From assembly GCF_000758705.1 (NCBI RefSeq), contig NZ_CP009287.1:2542001-2606000 (forward strand): 64,000 nt of DNA, written 5' to 3'. The translations under genes were made by a program, and so were the position numbers. Source of the stretch: Paenibacillus graminis. GTDB lineage: Bacteria; Bacillota; Bacilli; Paenibacillales; Paenibacillaceae. Positions 27,538-37,170 of this stretch are shown one piece after another. The notes below the pieces were generated by a model. The model made no database searches, was not told where the DNA came from, and saw nothing but the letters and a program-made list of their open reading frames with translations. How positions within the stretch are numbered: position 1 is the stretch's first letter; every line of letters begins with the position of its first letter.

Positions 27538-27720
27538 TAGTGGATAAAGTAGAACTAAAACGGGCAGTCTGCTTCCTTAAACACCTCTAGTGGGAATAAG
27601 TATATTTATTTCAGCGTTATGTGCGTCTTGACCCCGCTTTTAACTGGAATAGGTGGAGAAAATCCCACTATACAGCGAGAAAGGGCAAAATACAGCGGAT
27701 TAGCTATACTAATTCCACCT
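27538..27720 (+). repeat. intergenic repeat array: direct then inverted copies at 50-bp spacing
   Basis: In the 478-base gap after thiH, TAGTGGATAAAGTAGAACTA begins at 27538 and TAGTGGGAATAAGTATATTT at 27588, exactly 50 apart, with another weak copy near 27642. Inverted versions end at CCACT (27665) and CCACC (27715), also 50 apart. It is the same design as 30513-30695. The rest of the gap (27432-27537, 27721-27909) has nothing I can name. Confidence 0.6.
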
Positions 27721-27909
27721 AACTTTGCAGCAAGGGTCACCTCGCCTGCGATCCGGCGGGAACCTCTTTAGCCCGCATTAGTTTATACATCAATCACAGC
27801 ATCCGAACCGCCCGTTTACTTGGAAAAGTGAAGGGGGACCCGCTCTTCTTCGCGGCCCCAAGCCCTGCATGAACTGTTCTTCCGTTCTCCACAGCTTGTC
27901 TCCTGCTCT

Positions 27910-28551
27910 TCATGGGGTGTCCCCGTCCTCCAAGGCCTGTCCGCCGTCAGTTCCGGCAGACAGCTCATCCAGGGACATCTCGAAGCCGGGGGCCATATGG
28001 GCCAGAAAATATTCCATTTCCGGCATCTCAAGCCCGCGCAGCTTCGCGGCGGTCTGCGCTTTGGCGGCGGCAAATTCGCGGTTGCCTGCGGCGACCTCCC
28101 AGACGCATTTCAAATAAGCGTCAAGATGGTCAGCCGCTTTGACATAACGCAGCAAATAGGCGTCTTCGGAGCCGGCGGGGCTGTCCTGCGGCTGCAGGAG
28201 CGGCGCATAGACGGAGGTAAGCTCCGGCGGAATCATCCCCTTCAGCCGCTCGGCGGCAATCCGTTCCATGTCGCGGAAGCTGGACAGGAGTTGCGGGTTG
28301 TTGTGTTTGACCGGCGTGGCGATATCGCCGGTGAAGACTTCGGTGGCGTCATGGAACAGCGCCATTGCAGCCGCCCGGTCGGCGTTCAGCGAACGGGCAA
28401 AATGGACGTTGCCGATGGAGCAGAGCATATGCGACAGCAGGGCTACCTGGAACGAGTGCTGTGCCACGTTCTCCGGTGCGGTGCTGCGCATCAGGCTCCA
28501 GCGCTGGATATACTGAAGCCGGTACAAATAGGCTGAAAAATGGTAATTCAA
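27910..28551 (-). CDS. YfbR-like 5'-deoxynucleotidase (HD domain)
   Basis: 213 residues: a metal-dependent HD phosphohydrolase. Motifs: AYLYRLQYIQRWSLM near the N-terminus, ENVAQHSFQVALLSHML (first His), ALFHDATEVFTGDIATPVKH (His-Asp pair) and LRYVKAADHLDAYLKC (last Asp). This order and spacing match E. coli YfbR, which dephosphorylates deoxynucleoside monophosphates. TTG 28551 follows GAAAGGGG and gives MNYHFSAYL; the ATG at 28572 has no ribosome site. It is divergent from the fumarase gene. The last 20 residues are low complexity. Confidence 0.85.
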   Translation of the reverse strand: MNYHFSAYLYRLQYIQRWSLMRSTAPENVAQHSFQVALLSHMLCSIGNVHFARSLNADRAAAMALFHDATEVFTGDIATPVKHNNPQLLSSFRDMERIAAERLKGMIPPELTSVYAPLLQPQDSPAGSEDAYLLRYVKAADHLDAYLKCVWEVAAGNREFAAAKAQTAAKLRGLEMPEMEYFLAHMAPGFEMSLDELSAGTDGGQALEDGDTP

Positions 28552-28654
28552 TTTTAAAGTAACCCCTTTCATGCGTGGTGTAATATGTTATGATAAAACT
28601 AATTGTAACAGAGTTTGGACAACCACAAACGCATGGAGAGGAGCTGGACTGAAG

Positions 28655-30331
28655 ATGCAGCATTTTGAAGACAGCGTTTATGATCTGATTGTTGAAACCT
28701 CCACCAATCTGCCGGGCGATGTGCGCCGGGCAGTAGCCAAAGGACGCGCCCTGGAGGACCGCGCTACCCGTTCCGGTCTCGCACTCACCACCATTGCGCA
28801 GAATATCGGCATGGCCGAGCTTCAGGTATCGCCAATCTGCCAGGATACGGGGATGCCGACTTTTATTATTCATACGCCGGTCGGTGTGAATCAGATTGAG
28901 ATGAAGAAGGATATTCATAACGCCATCATCCGTGCAACCAAAAACGGCAAGCTGCGCCCCAACTCCGTAGACTCGCTGACTGGCGAGAATAGCGGAGATA
29001 ATCTGGGTGCCGGCACACCGGTAATTCATTTTGAACAGTGGGAAGAAGCTGGGGTGGATGTCCGTCTGATCTTGAAGGGCGGGGGCTGTGAAAACAAGAA
29101 TATCCAGTACAGCCTCCCGGCGGAACTGGAGGGCCTCGGCAAAGCGGGCCGCGATCTCGACGGTATCCGCAAATGCATCCTTCACTCCGTATATCAGGCA
29201 CAGGGGCAGGGCTGCAGCGCAGGCTTCATCGGTGTGGGCATCGGCGGGGACCGGACTACAGGGTATGAGCTGGCCAAGAAACAGCTGTTCCGCAAAGTGG
29301 AGGATGTCAATCCAAATGAAGATCTCGCTAAGCTGGAAGAGTACATTATGGAGAATGCCAACAAGCTGGGGATCGGCACGATGGGCTTCGGCGGAGAAGT
29401 CACGCTCCTGGGCTGCAAAATCGGCGTAATGAACCGGCTTCCGGCCAGCTTTTTTGTCTCCGTGGCCTATAATTGCTGGGCGTTCCGCCGCCAGGGCATC
29501 CTGGTTGATCCGGCCACCGGCCATATTCAGGAATGGCTGTATGAGAGCGGCACGGGAATCTCCGTGGGGGCTGAAGACGGCAACACTGCACCTGCAGCTG
29601 TGCTTGAGGCAGTGGGCGCCGCTGCCGAAGGAGCAGACTGCGGAGTTATTTCCGAGGATGCGGCGATCCTTGCGGCACCTGCCGTGCTCTCGGCTGCTGA
29701 AGCTGAGGCGAAGCTTACCGTGAAGCCTGCGGAGGCTGCGGCGGGGGAATCCCGGGAGGTCCGGCTGACCACGCCGATCAGCGAGGAAGACATCCGCAGC
29801 CTGCGGGTGGGCGATGTAGTCATACTCTCTGGAGAAATGCACACCGGCCGCGATGCGCTGCATAAGTATCTGATGGACCATGACGCTCCGGTGGATCTGG
29901 ACGGGGCGGTAATTTATCATTGCGGTCCGGTCATGCTGAAGGACGAGGAAGGCTGGCATGTAAAAGCGGCAGGTCCGACTACCAGCATCCGTGAAGAGCC
30001 GTATCAAGGCGACATTATCAAGAAATTCGGCATCCGTGCTGTCATCGGCAAAGGGGGCATGGGACCGAAGACGCTTAAGGCGCTGCAGGAGCATGGCGGT
30101 GTCTATCTCAACGCGATCGGCGGTGCTGCGCAGTATTATGCCGAATGCATCAAGAAGGTAAACAGTGTGGATTTCATGGAATTCGGCATTCCGGAGGCCA
30201 TGTGGCATTTGCAGGTGGACGGCTTCGCGGCAATTGTGACCATGGATGCGCACGGCAACAGCCTCCATGCTGATGTGGAAAAGGATTCTGCCGCCAAACT
30301 GGCGCAGTTCCGGGAACCGGTGTTTAAATAA
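28655..30331 (+). CDS. fumA: fumarate hydratase class I, fused alpha-beta
   Basis: Hydrates fumarate to malate using a [4Fe-4S] cluster. 558 residues. The alpha half has ICQDTGMPTFIIHT, KGGGCENKNIQYS and GVGIGGDRTTGYELAK, carrying cluster cysteines; the beta half begins with REVRLTTPISEEDIRSLRVG near 365 and contains GPTTSIREEPYQ and VIGKGGMGPKTL. A low-complexity Ala/Glu linker of about 50 residues (near 305-360) joins them. ATG 28655 has AGAGGAG 11 bases upstream. It supplies the TCA step between succinate dehydrogenase and mdh. Some related hydratases act on tartrate, so specificity is inferred. Confidence 0.85.
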   Translation: MQHFEDSVYDLIVETSTNLPGDVRRAVAKGRALEDRATRSGLALTTIAQNIGMAELQVSPICQDTGMPTFIIHTPVGVNQIEMKKDIHNAIIRATKNGKLRPNSVDSLTGENSGDNLGAGTPVIHFEQWEEAGVDVRLILKGGGCENKNIQYSLPAELEGLGKAGRDLDGIRKCILHSVYQAQGQGCSAGFIGVGIGGDRTTGYELAKKQLFRKVEDVNPNEDLAKLEEYIMENANKLGIGTMGFGGEVTLLGCKIGVMNRLPASFFVSVAYNCWAFRRQGILVDPATGHIQEWLYESGTGISVGAEDGNTAPAAVLEAVGAAAEGADCGVISEDAAILAAPAVLSAAEAEAKLTVKPAEAAAGESREVRLTTPISEEDIRSLRVGDVVILSGEMHTGRDALHKYLMDHDAPVDLDGAVIYHCGPVMLKDEEGWHVKAAGPTTSIREEPYQGDIIKKFGIRAVIGKGGMGPKTLKALQEHGGVYLNAIGGAAQYYAECIKKVNSVDFMEFGIPEAMWHLQVDGFAAIVTMDAHGNSLHADVEKDSAAKLAQFREPVFK

Positions 30332-30376
30332 GCGCCCCAGATAAGCGCCAAAAGCTTGTCCATAGTCGCTTCACAG

Positions 30377-30413
30377 GCCCTCTTCCATTTCTGATGGAGG
30401 AGGCTTTTTTTTA
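30377..30413 (+). terminator. intrinsic terminator after fumarase
   Basis: CCCTCTTCCAT pairs with ATGGAGGAGG (one G-U) around TTCTG and is followed by TTTTTTTT. Confidence 0.85.
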
Positions 30414-30512
30414 ACTATACTAAAATGCGCTGGCAGCTGAATGCTTGTGTGCCCCCACGCCAACGGACAGGCTTCAGCCCTCTGATTAGTTATGAACCGA
30501 GCAGTTGTCCCT

Positions 30513-30695
30513 GGTGGGAAAAGGTTCACTAATTGAACTCATTCGCTTATGGAGTATCCTATGTTGGAAAAAGTACCACTAATTCGGCTGAAAGCGGCCG
30601 TAAGGGATGAAAATGCCTGAATTAGGTGTCCAAAATCCAACTAATACCTTCTGTTTCCCGAATTTCAGCGAATTAGTTTTACTTTTTCCACTTAG
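30513..30695 (+). repeat. intergenic repeat array with 30-bp inverted arms
   Basis: Direct copies carry ACTAATT at 30528 and 30578, exactly 50 bp apart (GGTGGGAAAAGGTTCACTAA and TTGGAAAAAGTACCACTAAT). Inverted copies start AATTAG at 30620 and 30671, 51 apart. The arms 30564-30593 and 30663-30691 are nearly complementary over about 29 bases. It could form a long hairpin in DNA or RNA. No gene covers it; a 63-codon frame at 30607 is judged spurious. Confidence 0.8.
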
Positions 30696-30903
30696 CTTAG
30701 TCTTGCTGAGCTTCATTGCATCCTTAAGATTTCGAGTTATCCGGGCTCAACTAATATGGCAGATGCACGAGAGAAATCAGAGTGAAGTTTGTGTATGAAT
30801 ATACATAAAAACCATATATTGGACTTTCTGTTCGGTACTTGTAAAGCCCGTGGACCCTTTAATCCATAGGAATTCTCCATTCCGGTGAGGGATATTTATT
30901 ATG

Positions 30904-30933
30904 CTTGACAACGCATACATATACATGGTAATT
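30904..30933 (+). promoter_or_regulatory. amylase promoter
   Basis: TTGACA at 30904-30909, an 18-base spacer and TAATTT at 30928-30933 give a sigma-A-like promoter. The start of transcription would be about 30940, leaving a leader of about 100 bases before the ATG at 31044. Confidence 0.55.
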
Positions 30934-30940
30934 TTTATGA

Positions 30941-30956
30941 AGGAAACCGGTTTCCT
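30941..30956. promoter_or_regulatory. 16-bp palindromic operator, LacI/CcpA type
   Basis: AGGAAACCGGTTTCCT is a perfect palindrome with central CCGG, the form expected for a LacI-family repressor or an atypical cre. It overlaps the expected +1 of the amylase promoter, so binding would block transcription. Catabolite or maltose-type control is inferred. Confidence 0.65.
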
Positions 30957-31043
30957 TGTCCTGCAGCATAGTTTTGTAAGTTATGTAAGGGTATTCACAG
31001 GCAGTGAGGTTCGATATGCGCTCTTATGAGAGGGAGATGAGGA

Positions 31044-34000
31044 ATGAAACGAAAACTATGGCTTGTTCCGGTTATGATTACGTCCATTATTCTGTCTATT
31101 ACGGCTAATTTGTTTGTGCTTCCACCTACACAGGTTGAGGCAGCCAGCATTGGTACTGTTACTGAAAATGACACGATTTATCAAATTATGGTAGATCGCT
31201 TCAATGATGGGGATACCTCCAATAATGCTACGGGTGCCGCTATCCGCTACGGCGAAACCTCGGAGGAGGATTTCCGATATATGAAGGGCGGCGATTGGCA
31301 GGGGGTTATAGACAAGCTCCCCTATATTCATAACATGGGGTATACCGCGATTTGGATTTCACCGGTGGCAGAACCGCAGGTGACGAGCCGTGACAACAAC
31401 GGCACAGGAAAAAACACAGCCTACCACGGTTACAATGTTAAGAACCCCAATGCGGCCAATCCTTACTTTGGAACCAAAGAAAAGCTTAAGGAACTTGTGG
31501 ATTCCGCGCATGCGCTCGGTATAAAAGTCATTATCGACGTTGTGCCGAATCACATCGGGGACTATATGCTGGGAAATCAGGCTTATTACGATATCCCAGG
31601 ACTGCAGCCCGCAGCACCGTTCAATAATCCGGCCTGGTATCACCATAATGGCGATATTAACTGGTCACTGGTTGACGGAAGATATGATCAATGGGCTCAG
31701 GATTATATGGAGAATCACGATCTTGGCGGGCTGGATGATATCGATCTTGATGTTCCTGCAGCCAAACAGGCAATATTCAGCTCCATTAAAGGGTGGTTTG
31801 ACTACACGGGGGCGGACGGTGCGCGCGTGGATGCCGCCAAGCTGATCAAGCCGACGGATATTGGTGAACTCCAGAACCTCCTGGGAGTTAATACGTTTGG
31901 TGAGAATTTTGACGGCAATGCCGAATTTGTCTCCCGCTGGGTAGGCAACAACAAGGAGTGGGGCATGCTGGATTTCCCGCTGTTCTTCTCGGTGTTGAAC
32001 AGTTTCGCTTATGGACAGTCCTTTGACTCCAACATTAAGAGCACACTTGCTCAGGATTCTTATTACAACGGAAATGCGAACCATATGGTTACCTTTATCG
32101 ATAATCATGACCGCAACCGCTTCTTGACGGAAGCTGGAGGCAATGTAGACAAAATGCAGAACGCATTGTCCTTTATCTTTACAGTCCGTGGAACACCGGT
32201 AGTTTTTCAGGGTACTGAACAAAATAAAGGCAACGGCAACGGCCAGATTATGACAGGCGGAATCGCCGATACTTGGAACCGCTGGTCGATGGTGAAGCGG
32301 GATGCGGGCGGCAATGTTTTGGAGAACTATTTTAATGAGAATTCCAGCACTTATAAGCATATTGCCAAACTGAATGAAATCCGCAAAAATAACCCGGCGC
32401 TGCGCACAGGCACCCAGCGTGAAATGTGGTCAGCCCAGAATCTGTATGCCTTCTCGCGCCGTATAGACAGCGGAACCAATGTGGGACAGGAAGTCATTTC
32501 TGTGTTCAGCAATGCATCCGGCGGCTCACAGACGGTTACGCTTCCGCTGCGTGCAGAAAGCACCCTAACTGCAGGAACAGTCCTAGTTAACCAACTAAAT
32601 ACTTCCGACACGGTGACTGTGCAGTCAGGTGGTGCAACCGGCAAGCAAATTACCGTAACAGTGGGAGCGAATTCAGCTAAAATCTATTCCAAAACACAGC
32701 CGGTAGTAGATACCGTGGCTCCGTCTGTTCCAAGCAATGTAACAGCCGCCGTGCAGAACGCATCCAGTGTGCTTGTCAATTGGACAGCTTCTACTGATGC
32801 CGTCGGGGTTACCGGTTATGAAATTTTCCGTAATGGAGTCAAAATCGGCACATCTGCAACCACATCGTATACAGATAATGCTGTGGCATCGCAGACCAAT
32901 TACAGCTATACGGTAAAAGCTTTTGACGCCGCAGGGAACCTGTCGGCTCTCAGCGCAGCGGCGCTGGTGACCACTCCTGCCGGAAATAATGTAACGATCT
33001 ATTACAAGCAAGGCTACACTACACCTTACATTCACTACCGTCCTGTTGGCGGAACCTGGACGACAGCACCCGGACTGGCTATGCCAGCAGCCGAGGTGTC
33101 CGGCTATAACAAGATCACGATCAATATCGGCTCCGCCACCCAGTTGGAGGCCGCTTTTAACAATGGCAGCGGCACCTGGGACAGCAACGGCGGGAGCAAC
33201 TATCTGTTTGGCACCGGCACCTGGACCTATACACCGACCGGAAATATCAAATCGGGCGGACCGGTGACACCAACGGCCACACCAACAGCCACGCCGACTG
33301 CGACAACCACACCAACGCCGACACCGACAGCAACGGCTACGCCAACGGCCACACCAACAGCCACGCCGACTGCGACAACCACACCAACGCCGACACCGAC
33401 AGCAACGGCTACGCCAACAGCCACACCAACGGCAACGCCAACAGCGACGCCGACAGCCACACCAACGGCAACACCGACTGCTACACCTACAGCGACACCT
33501 GTTGGCAATTCAGTGACCATTTATTACAAGAACACAGCATTTACGAACTCCTATATTCATTATAAGCTGGACGGTTCGGCAGTATGGACCACTTCGCCGG
33601 GAGAGCAGATGCAGTCATCATCTTACACGGGCTATAAGGCAGCTACGATCCAACTGGGCAGTGCCGCAGGCCTGACCGCCGCCTTTAACAATGGCAGCGG
33701 GATCTGGGACAACAATGGCGGCAGCAATTATCACTTTGGAGCAGGCACGTGGAGCCTGGTGAACGGCAGCATTGCAGCAGGAGAACCGCAGGCGGACAGC
33801 GTGACTTTCCGGGTGAGCGTGCCGGGCACAACCCCTGCAAACGATCCGCTGTACTTAACCGGCAGCTTCAACAGCTGGAACGCAGCAGACCCTGCATACC
33901 AATTGACCAAAGGCAGCGACGGAGTCTATTCCGTCACATTGAGCCTGCCCGCAGGCACGGCGGTGCAATACAAGATCACACGCGGAAGCTGGGCTACAGT

Positions 34001-34103
34001 GGAGACCAGCTCAAGCGGTGCGGATATTGCGAACCGGACGCTGACACCAGCCGGAGGAGCGCAGACTGTAAACCTGACCGTACAGCGCTGGAAGGATCAA
34101 TAA
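31044..34103 (+). CDS. secreted multidomain alpha-amylase (GH13, FnIII, CBM25, CBM25, CBM20)
   Basis: 1019 residues, a secreted starch-degrading enzyme. Signal peptide about 1-33 ([19 protein letters not shown], cleavage near VEA-AS). GH13 catalytic barrel about 38-450 with DVVPNH at 165-170, nucleophile D263 (GARVDAAK), acid/base E287 (FGENF) and D356 (FIDNHD). Then a beta domain, FnIII-like module about 555-645, starch-binding CBM25-like module about 650-735, a Thr-Pro-Ala linker about 740-825, second CBM25-like module about 828-910 and a CBM20-like end ([17 protein letters not shown]). The two CBM25 modules share AAFNNGSG and [14 protein letters not shown] motifs. Exact product specificity is not decided. 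Confidence 0.92.
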   Translation: MKRKLWLVPVMITSIILSITANLFVLPPTQVEAASIGTVTENDTIYQIMVDRFNDGDTSNNATGAAIRYGETSEEDFRYMKGGDWQGVIDKLPYIHNMGYTAIWISPVAEPQVTSRDNNGTGKNTAYHGYNVKNPNAANPYFGTKEKLKELVDSAHALGIKVIIDVVPNHIGDYMLGNQAYYDIPGLQPAAPFNNPAWYHHNGDINWSLVDGRYDQWAQDYMENHDLGGLDDIDLDVPAAKQAIFSSIKGWFDYTGADGARVDAAKLIKPTDIGELQNLLGVNTFGENFDGNAEFVSRWVGNNKEWGMLDFPLFFSVLNSFAYGQSFDSNIKSTLAQDSYYNGNANHMVTFIDNHDRNRFLTEAGGNVDKMQNALSFIFTVRGTPVVFQGTEQNKGNGNGQIMTGGIADTWNRWSMVKRDAGGNVLENYFNENSSTYKHIAKLNEIRKNNPALRTGTQREMWSAQNLYAFSRRIDSGTNVGQEVISVFSNASGGSQTVTLPLRAESTLTAGTVLVNQLNTSDTVTVQSGGATGKQITVTVGANSAKIYSKTQPVVDTVAPSVPSNVTAAVQNASSVLVNWTASTDAVGVTGYEIFRNGVKIGTSATTSYTDNAVASQTNYSYTVKAFDAAGNLSALSAAALVTTPAGNNVTIYYKQGYTTPYIHYRPVGGTWTTAPGLAMPAAEVSGYNKITINIGSATQLEAAFNNGSGTWDSNGGSNYLFGTGTWTYTPTGNIKSGGPVTPTATPTATPTATTTPTPTPTATATPTATPTATPTATTTPTPTPTATATPTATPTATPTATPTATPTATPTATPTATPVGNSVTIYYKNTAFTNSYIHYKLDGSAVWTTSPGEQMQSSSYTGYKAATIQLGSAAGLTAAFNNGSGIWDNNGGSNYHFGAGTWSLVNGSIAAGEPQADSVTFRVSVPGTTPANDPLYLTGSFNSWNAADPAYQLTKGSDGVYSVTLSLPAGTAVQYKITRGSWATVETSSSGADIANRTLTPAGGAQTVNLTVQRWKDQ
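33271..33500 (+). repeat. tandem repeat coding the amylase Thr-Pro linker
   Basis: A 72-bp unit (24 codons) is duplicated in tandem at 33271-33342 and 33343-33414, then degenerates into short units of the TPTA type to about 33500. The product is a rigid Thr/Pro/Ala spacer between starch-binding modules. It is a site of likely length variation by slippage or recombination. Confidence 0.9.
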
Positions 34104-34154
34104 CAGCATTAGGAATACTGCCGGTAAATCCTGGCGGCAATGCACAAAAACTTT

Positions 34155-34193
34155 AAACAAGGAGCGGCTCTGAGCGGGCTGCTCTTTGTTTTG
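34155..34193 (+). terminator. intrinsic terminator after the amylase gene
   Basis: AAACAAGGAGCGGC pairs with GCTGCTCTTTGTTT (G-U pairs allowed) around TCTGAGCGG; the T-rich distal arm runs on to TTTTGC. Confidence 0.75.
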
Positions 34194-34273
34194 CATATTG
34201 AAGGACTTAACTTCATGCTAAGGCTAGTCAGAATAACCGGATGTAAGCCCGGCGCATGAGCATCGCCGCCCAT

Positions 34274-34290
34274 TTTACACTGCGTTGATA
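34274..34290 (+). promoter_or_regulatory. candidate weak PHO box upstream of phoR
   Basis: TTTACA (34274), five bases, TTGATA (34285) gives two half-sites on the 11-bp PhoP grid; the second matches imperfectly. Better boxes precede phoP and pstB. Confidence 0.3.
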
Positions 34291-34372
34291 ATTGCTGCGG
34301 GAACTGGTATTTTGGCCAAAATGAAGGTAGGATATTCTCAAGGACACATTGACGAGAAAGAGGATACCTCCC

Positions 34373-36166
34373 ATGAGACCGTTTCGCATTCGTCTTACAT
34401 TCATACTAATGGCCTTGATCGGCATATCCATGATCGGTGCCGGTATCACCATGGCCAAGCTGTTTAAGGATTCGCATATTTCCGCGCTGGAAGAGAACAT
34501 GTCCCGGGAAATAAAGCTGCTCTCCGGCACCTTCCAGTTTACAGACACGGACAGTCCGGGGGCAGTCAGCTACTATACGGAGCAGGCAGAACATATTGCC
34601 AAGCTAACCAATTCACGGATTACTTTTATTACTAAGGACGGCAAGGTCATCGGAGACTCCGAGAAAAATCCGCTGGAGATGGACAACCATTCCACCCGCG
34701 AAGAGGAAGTGCTGGCGGCAAAAGAAGGAATCGGCCGTGCGATCCGGTACAGTGACACGCTTAACCGCGAGATGCTGTATGTAGCCGGCGCCGTTGTTTC
34801 CGATCAGGGCTTCGATGGTTATATCCGTCTTTCCATGGCTCTGAACGCGGTCACCGAGGGCTTGAACCGGGCGTGGATGATCATGGCGGGCGGACTGGTG
34901 CTGCTGTTCATTGCAGCTACCTTTGTAAGCTACAAGGTTGCCTCCAGCATGACCTCTCCGCTTGAGCAGATTACACGGGTAGCCCGGAGAATTACAGATC
35001 TGGACTATGATGCCAGAGTTCCAATGAACCGCAGGGACGAAATCGGGCAGCTTGCAACAGCGATTAATGCTATGGCTGACAGCCTGCAAGCTCAGCTCAA
35101 GACGATACGTGACAACGAAGACCTCCTGCAGAGCGTGCTGGATAATATGACAGGCGGCATCGTAATGATTAATGCAGAAGGTGAGATCGCGCTTTTGAAC
35201 CGGGCTGCGGAGCGGCTGCTGGATGTGAAGAACAGCGAGATGGCCGGCCACTCCTTCAAGGAGCTTAAGCATCACTATGAGCTGACCCGGTTGATTGAGG
35301 AAGGGGTCTCCCGCAATGAGGCAGTTCATGAAGAGCGGAGTATCTATAATCCTACCGAACGGATCGTGCGGCTCGACGGTGTGCCCATGATTCAAGACGG
35401 CTCGAACAGGGGGATGCTGTTTCTGCTGCAGGAGGTGACGGAAATCCGCCGCCTGGAGAAAATGCGCAGCGAGTTTGTAGCCAACGTCTCCCATGAACTG
35501 AAGACTCCGGTCGCTGCCGTCAAGGGCTTTGCGGAGACGCTGCTTGGTGGCGGGGTCAAGGATGAGAAGACCGCGCGCTCTTTTCTGCAGATTATTTATG
35601 ATGAGAATGAGCGGCTCAACCGGCTGATTGGTGACATTCTGGAGTTATCCAAAATAGAATCCAAACGGGCGCAGCTTGAATGCTCTCCTGTGCATCTCAT
35701 TGAGTTCTTTGATTCTCTGCTGGAAACGCTTAGCAAGGTGGCTGAGAAGAAAAATATCAGCCTGAACGCAACAGTTCCCGAAGAGCTGTTCATGGAGGGG
35801 GATGAGGACAAGCTGCGCCAGATCTTCATCAATCTGATCTCCAATGCTATCAATTACACGCAGGATGGCGGAAGTGTGAATGTCAACGTGGTGAACGGCC
35901 AGAAGGCTGATGGTACGGAGACAGTCGTTTTTACCGTCAGAGATACCGGTATGGGGATACCGCGCAAGGATCTGCCGAGGATCTTTGAGAGATTCTACCG
36001 GGTGGACAAAGCCAGATCAAGAAGCTCCGGCGGAACCGGACTCGGACTGTCGATCGTCAAGCACCTGGTCGAACTGCATCACGGCTCGATTTCAGTAGAA
36101 AGCGACCTGGGAATCGGCAGCTCCTTTATCCTGGAGCTTCCTCTCCTGCAGGAAGGTTCACACTGA
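34373..36166 (+). CDS. phoR: phosphate regulon sensor histidine kinase PhoR
   Basis: 597 residues, membrane sensor that phosphorylates PhoP. Domains: first span about 6-28 (LTFILMALIGISMIGAGITM), extracytoplasmic sensor about 30-160, second span about 168-190 (MIMAGGLVLLFIAATFVSYKVA), HAMP about 192-243, PAS about 250-350, HisKA with H374 (NVSHELKTPVAAVKGF), HATPase with SNAINYTQDGG, DTGMGIPRKDL and GGTGLGLSIVKH. ATG 34373 follows AAAGAGG; a TTG at 34349 is a less likely alternative. phoR stands before phoP here, the reverse of the B. subtilis order. Confidence 0.92.
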   Translation: MRPFRIRLTFILMALIGISMIGAGITMAKLFKDSHISALEENMSREIKLLSGTFQFTDTDSPGAVSYYTEQAEHIAKLTNSRITFITKDGKVIGDSEKNPLEMDNHSTREEEVLAAKEGIGRAIRYSDTLNREMLYVAGAVVSDQGFDGYIRLSMALNAVTEGLNRAWMIMAGGLVLLFIAATFVSYKVASSMTSPLEQITRVARRITDLDYDARVPMNRRDEIGQLATAINAMADSLQAQLKTIRDNEDLLQSVLDNMTGGIVMINAEGEIALLNRAAERLLDVKNSEMAGHSFKELKHHYELTRLIEEGVSRNEAVHEERSIYNPTERIVRLDGVPMIQDGSNRGMLFLLQEVTEIRRLEKMRSEFVANVSHELKTPVAAVKGFAETLLGGGVKDEKTARSFLQIIYDENERLNRLIGDILELSKIESKRAQLECSPVHLIEFFDSLLETLSKVAEKKNISLNATVPEELFMEGDEDKLRQIFINLISNAINYTQDGGSVNVNVVNGQKADGTETVVFTVRDTGMGIPRKDLPRIFERFYRVDKARSRSSGGTGLGLSIVKHLVELHHGSISVESDLGIGSSFILELPLLQEGSH

Positions 36167-36286
36167 GCTTACAGGATTTATATGAATAGTTCGGGGCAAC
36201 CTTCCCCTTTTAGACAGATTGCCAGCCAGGACCTGAAGCGCTAGTATTAGTGTGGAAAACCGGAAATATCATGAAACCTTTATTTT

Positions 36287-36303
36287 TTTACACCGGGTTA
36301 ACA
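36287..36303 (+). promoter_or_regulatory. PHO box upstream of phoP
   Basis: TTTACA (36287-36292) and TTAACA (36298-36303) separated by five bases match the PhoP direct repeat TTAACA-N5-TTAACA. It lies about 70 bases before phoP, suggesting autoregulation. Confidence 0.65.
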
Positions 36304-36369
36304 TTCCGGTGATATGATGGGCTTGCCTGCAGTTTTGTAAAATTGAAAACATAGAAGACGGGGGAAACT

Positions 36370-37098
36370 ATGGCACAACGATTGCTTGTCATTGAAGACG
36401 AACCGACACTGTCCCGGCTGCTGTCGTATAACTTGACGCAGGAAGGCTACGAAGTCACAGTGGAGGATCATGGAACAGCAGGGTACGACCGTGCGGCTAG
36501 AGAACCTTTTGACTTAATCGTACTGGATTTGATGCTGCCGGGGATGAACGGGATTGATATTCTGGATAAGCTGCGCGGCCAGGGCATCCGCACGCCGGTA
36601 ATTGTACTGACGGCCAAAAATGCCGAAGAGGATGTAGTCAGAGGGCTGAAATCAGGAGCTGATGACTACATAACCAAGCCCTTTGGCGTATCGGAGCTGC
36701 TTGCCCGTGTCAGTGCGGTACTGCGGCGGATCTCCGGCCTTGCCGAGGAAGTTCAGCCGGAAACCGCAGTGTCCGCATCAACTATTATCCTGGGACAGCT
36801 GGAGATCTATCCCGAGCGGTATGAGGTCTCACTGGGCGGACAGAGCATCAATCTGCGGCCCAAGGAATTTGAGGTTCTGCTGTATCTGGCCCGCAAGCCG
36901 GGGGTAGTGCTGACGCGTGATGATCTAATGAATGCTGTCTGGGGTTTTGACTACATCGGCGGGCAGCGTACAGTGGATGTGCATGTCAGCTCCCTGCGCA
37001 AAAAGCTGGAGCTGGACCCGGAATCGGTGCATATCGATTCCATTCGCGGCGTAGGCTATAAACTCGTAGTGAACAAAAAAAGAACGCCAGTCATTTAA
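36370..37098 (+). CDS. phoP: phosphate response regulator PhoP
   Basis: 242 residues, OmpR-class response regulator. Receiver domain 1-120 with acidic pair E10/D11 (VIEDEP), phospho-acceptor D53 (LIVLDLMLPG), T81 (VLTAKN) and K103-P (YITKPFGV); then a winged-helix DNA-binding domain about 140-235 with INLRPKEFEVLLYLARKPGV and RTVDVHVSSLRKKL. ATG follows GACGGGGGAAAC. It has its own PHO box and terminator, so it is separable from phoR. Confidence 0.93.
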   Translation: MAQRLLVIEDEPTLSRLLSYNLTQEGYEVTVEDHGTAGYDRAAREPFDLIVLDLMLPGMNGIDILDKLRGQGIRTPVIVLTAKNAEEDVVRGLKSGADDYITKPFGVSELLARVSAVLRRISGLAEEVQPETAVSASTIILGQLEIYPERYEVSLGGQSINLRPKEFEVLLYLARKPGVVLTRDDLMNAVWGFDYIGGQRTVDVHVSSLRKKLELDPESVHIDSIRGVGYKLVVNKKRTPVI

Positions 37099-37117
37099 GA
37101 TGACGGCGTTTTTTTCG
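37082..37117 (+). terminator. intrinsic terminator overlapping the phoP stop
   Basis: GAACGCCAGTCAT and ATGACGGCGTT pair with one bulge around TTAAG, then TTTTTT. The left arm encodes the last codons of phoP. Confidence 0.85.
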
Positions 37118-37170
37118 AAATATAAGCATGTATCTGCTTCACGCAATAATTGTTCCTTACATTTCCCGCT

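Noticed and set aside
28349..30268. A 639-codon frame on the minus strand opposite fumarase
   Set aside because: The plus-strand fumarase and the HD gene explain the region; the antisense product is low-complexity and lacks motifs.
30607..30798. Possible 63-codon gene in the fumarase-amylase gap
   Set aside because: It lies inside the repeat array, has no ribosome site and shows no conserved feature.
33227..33520. Minus-strand frame coding a Val-Gly-Ala repeat
   Set aside because: It is just the complement of the Thr-Pro linker DNA.
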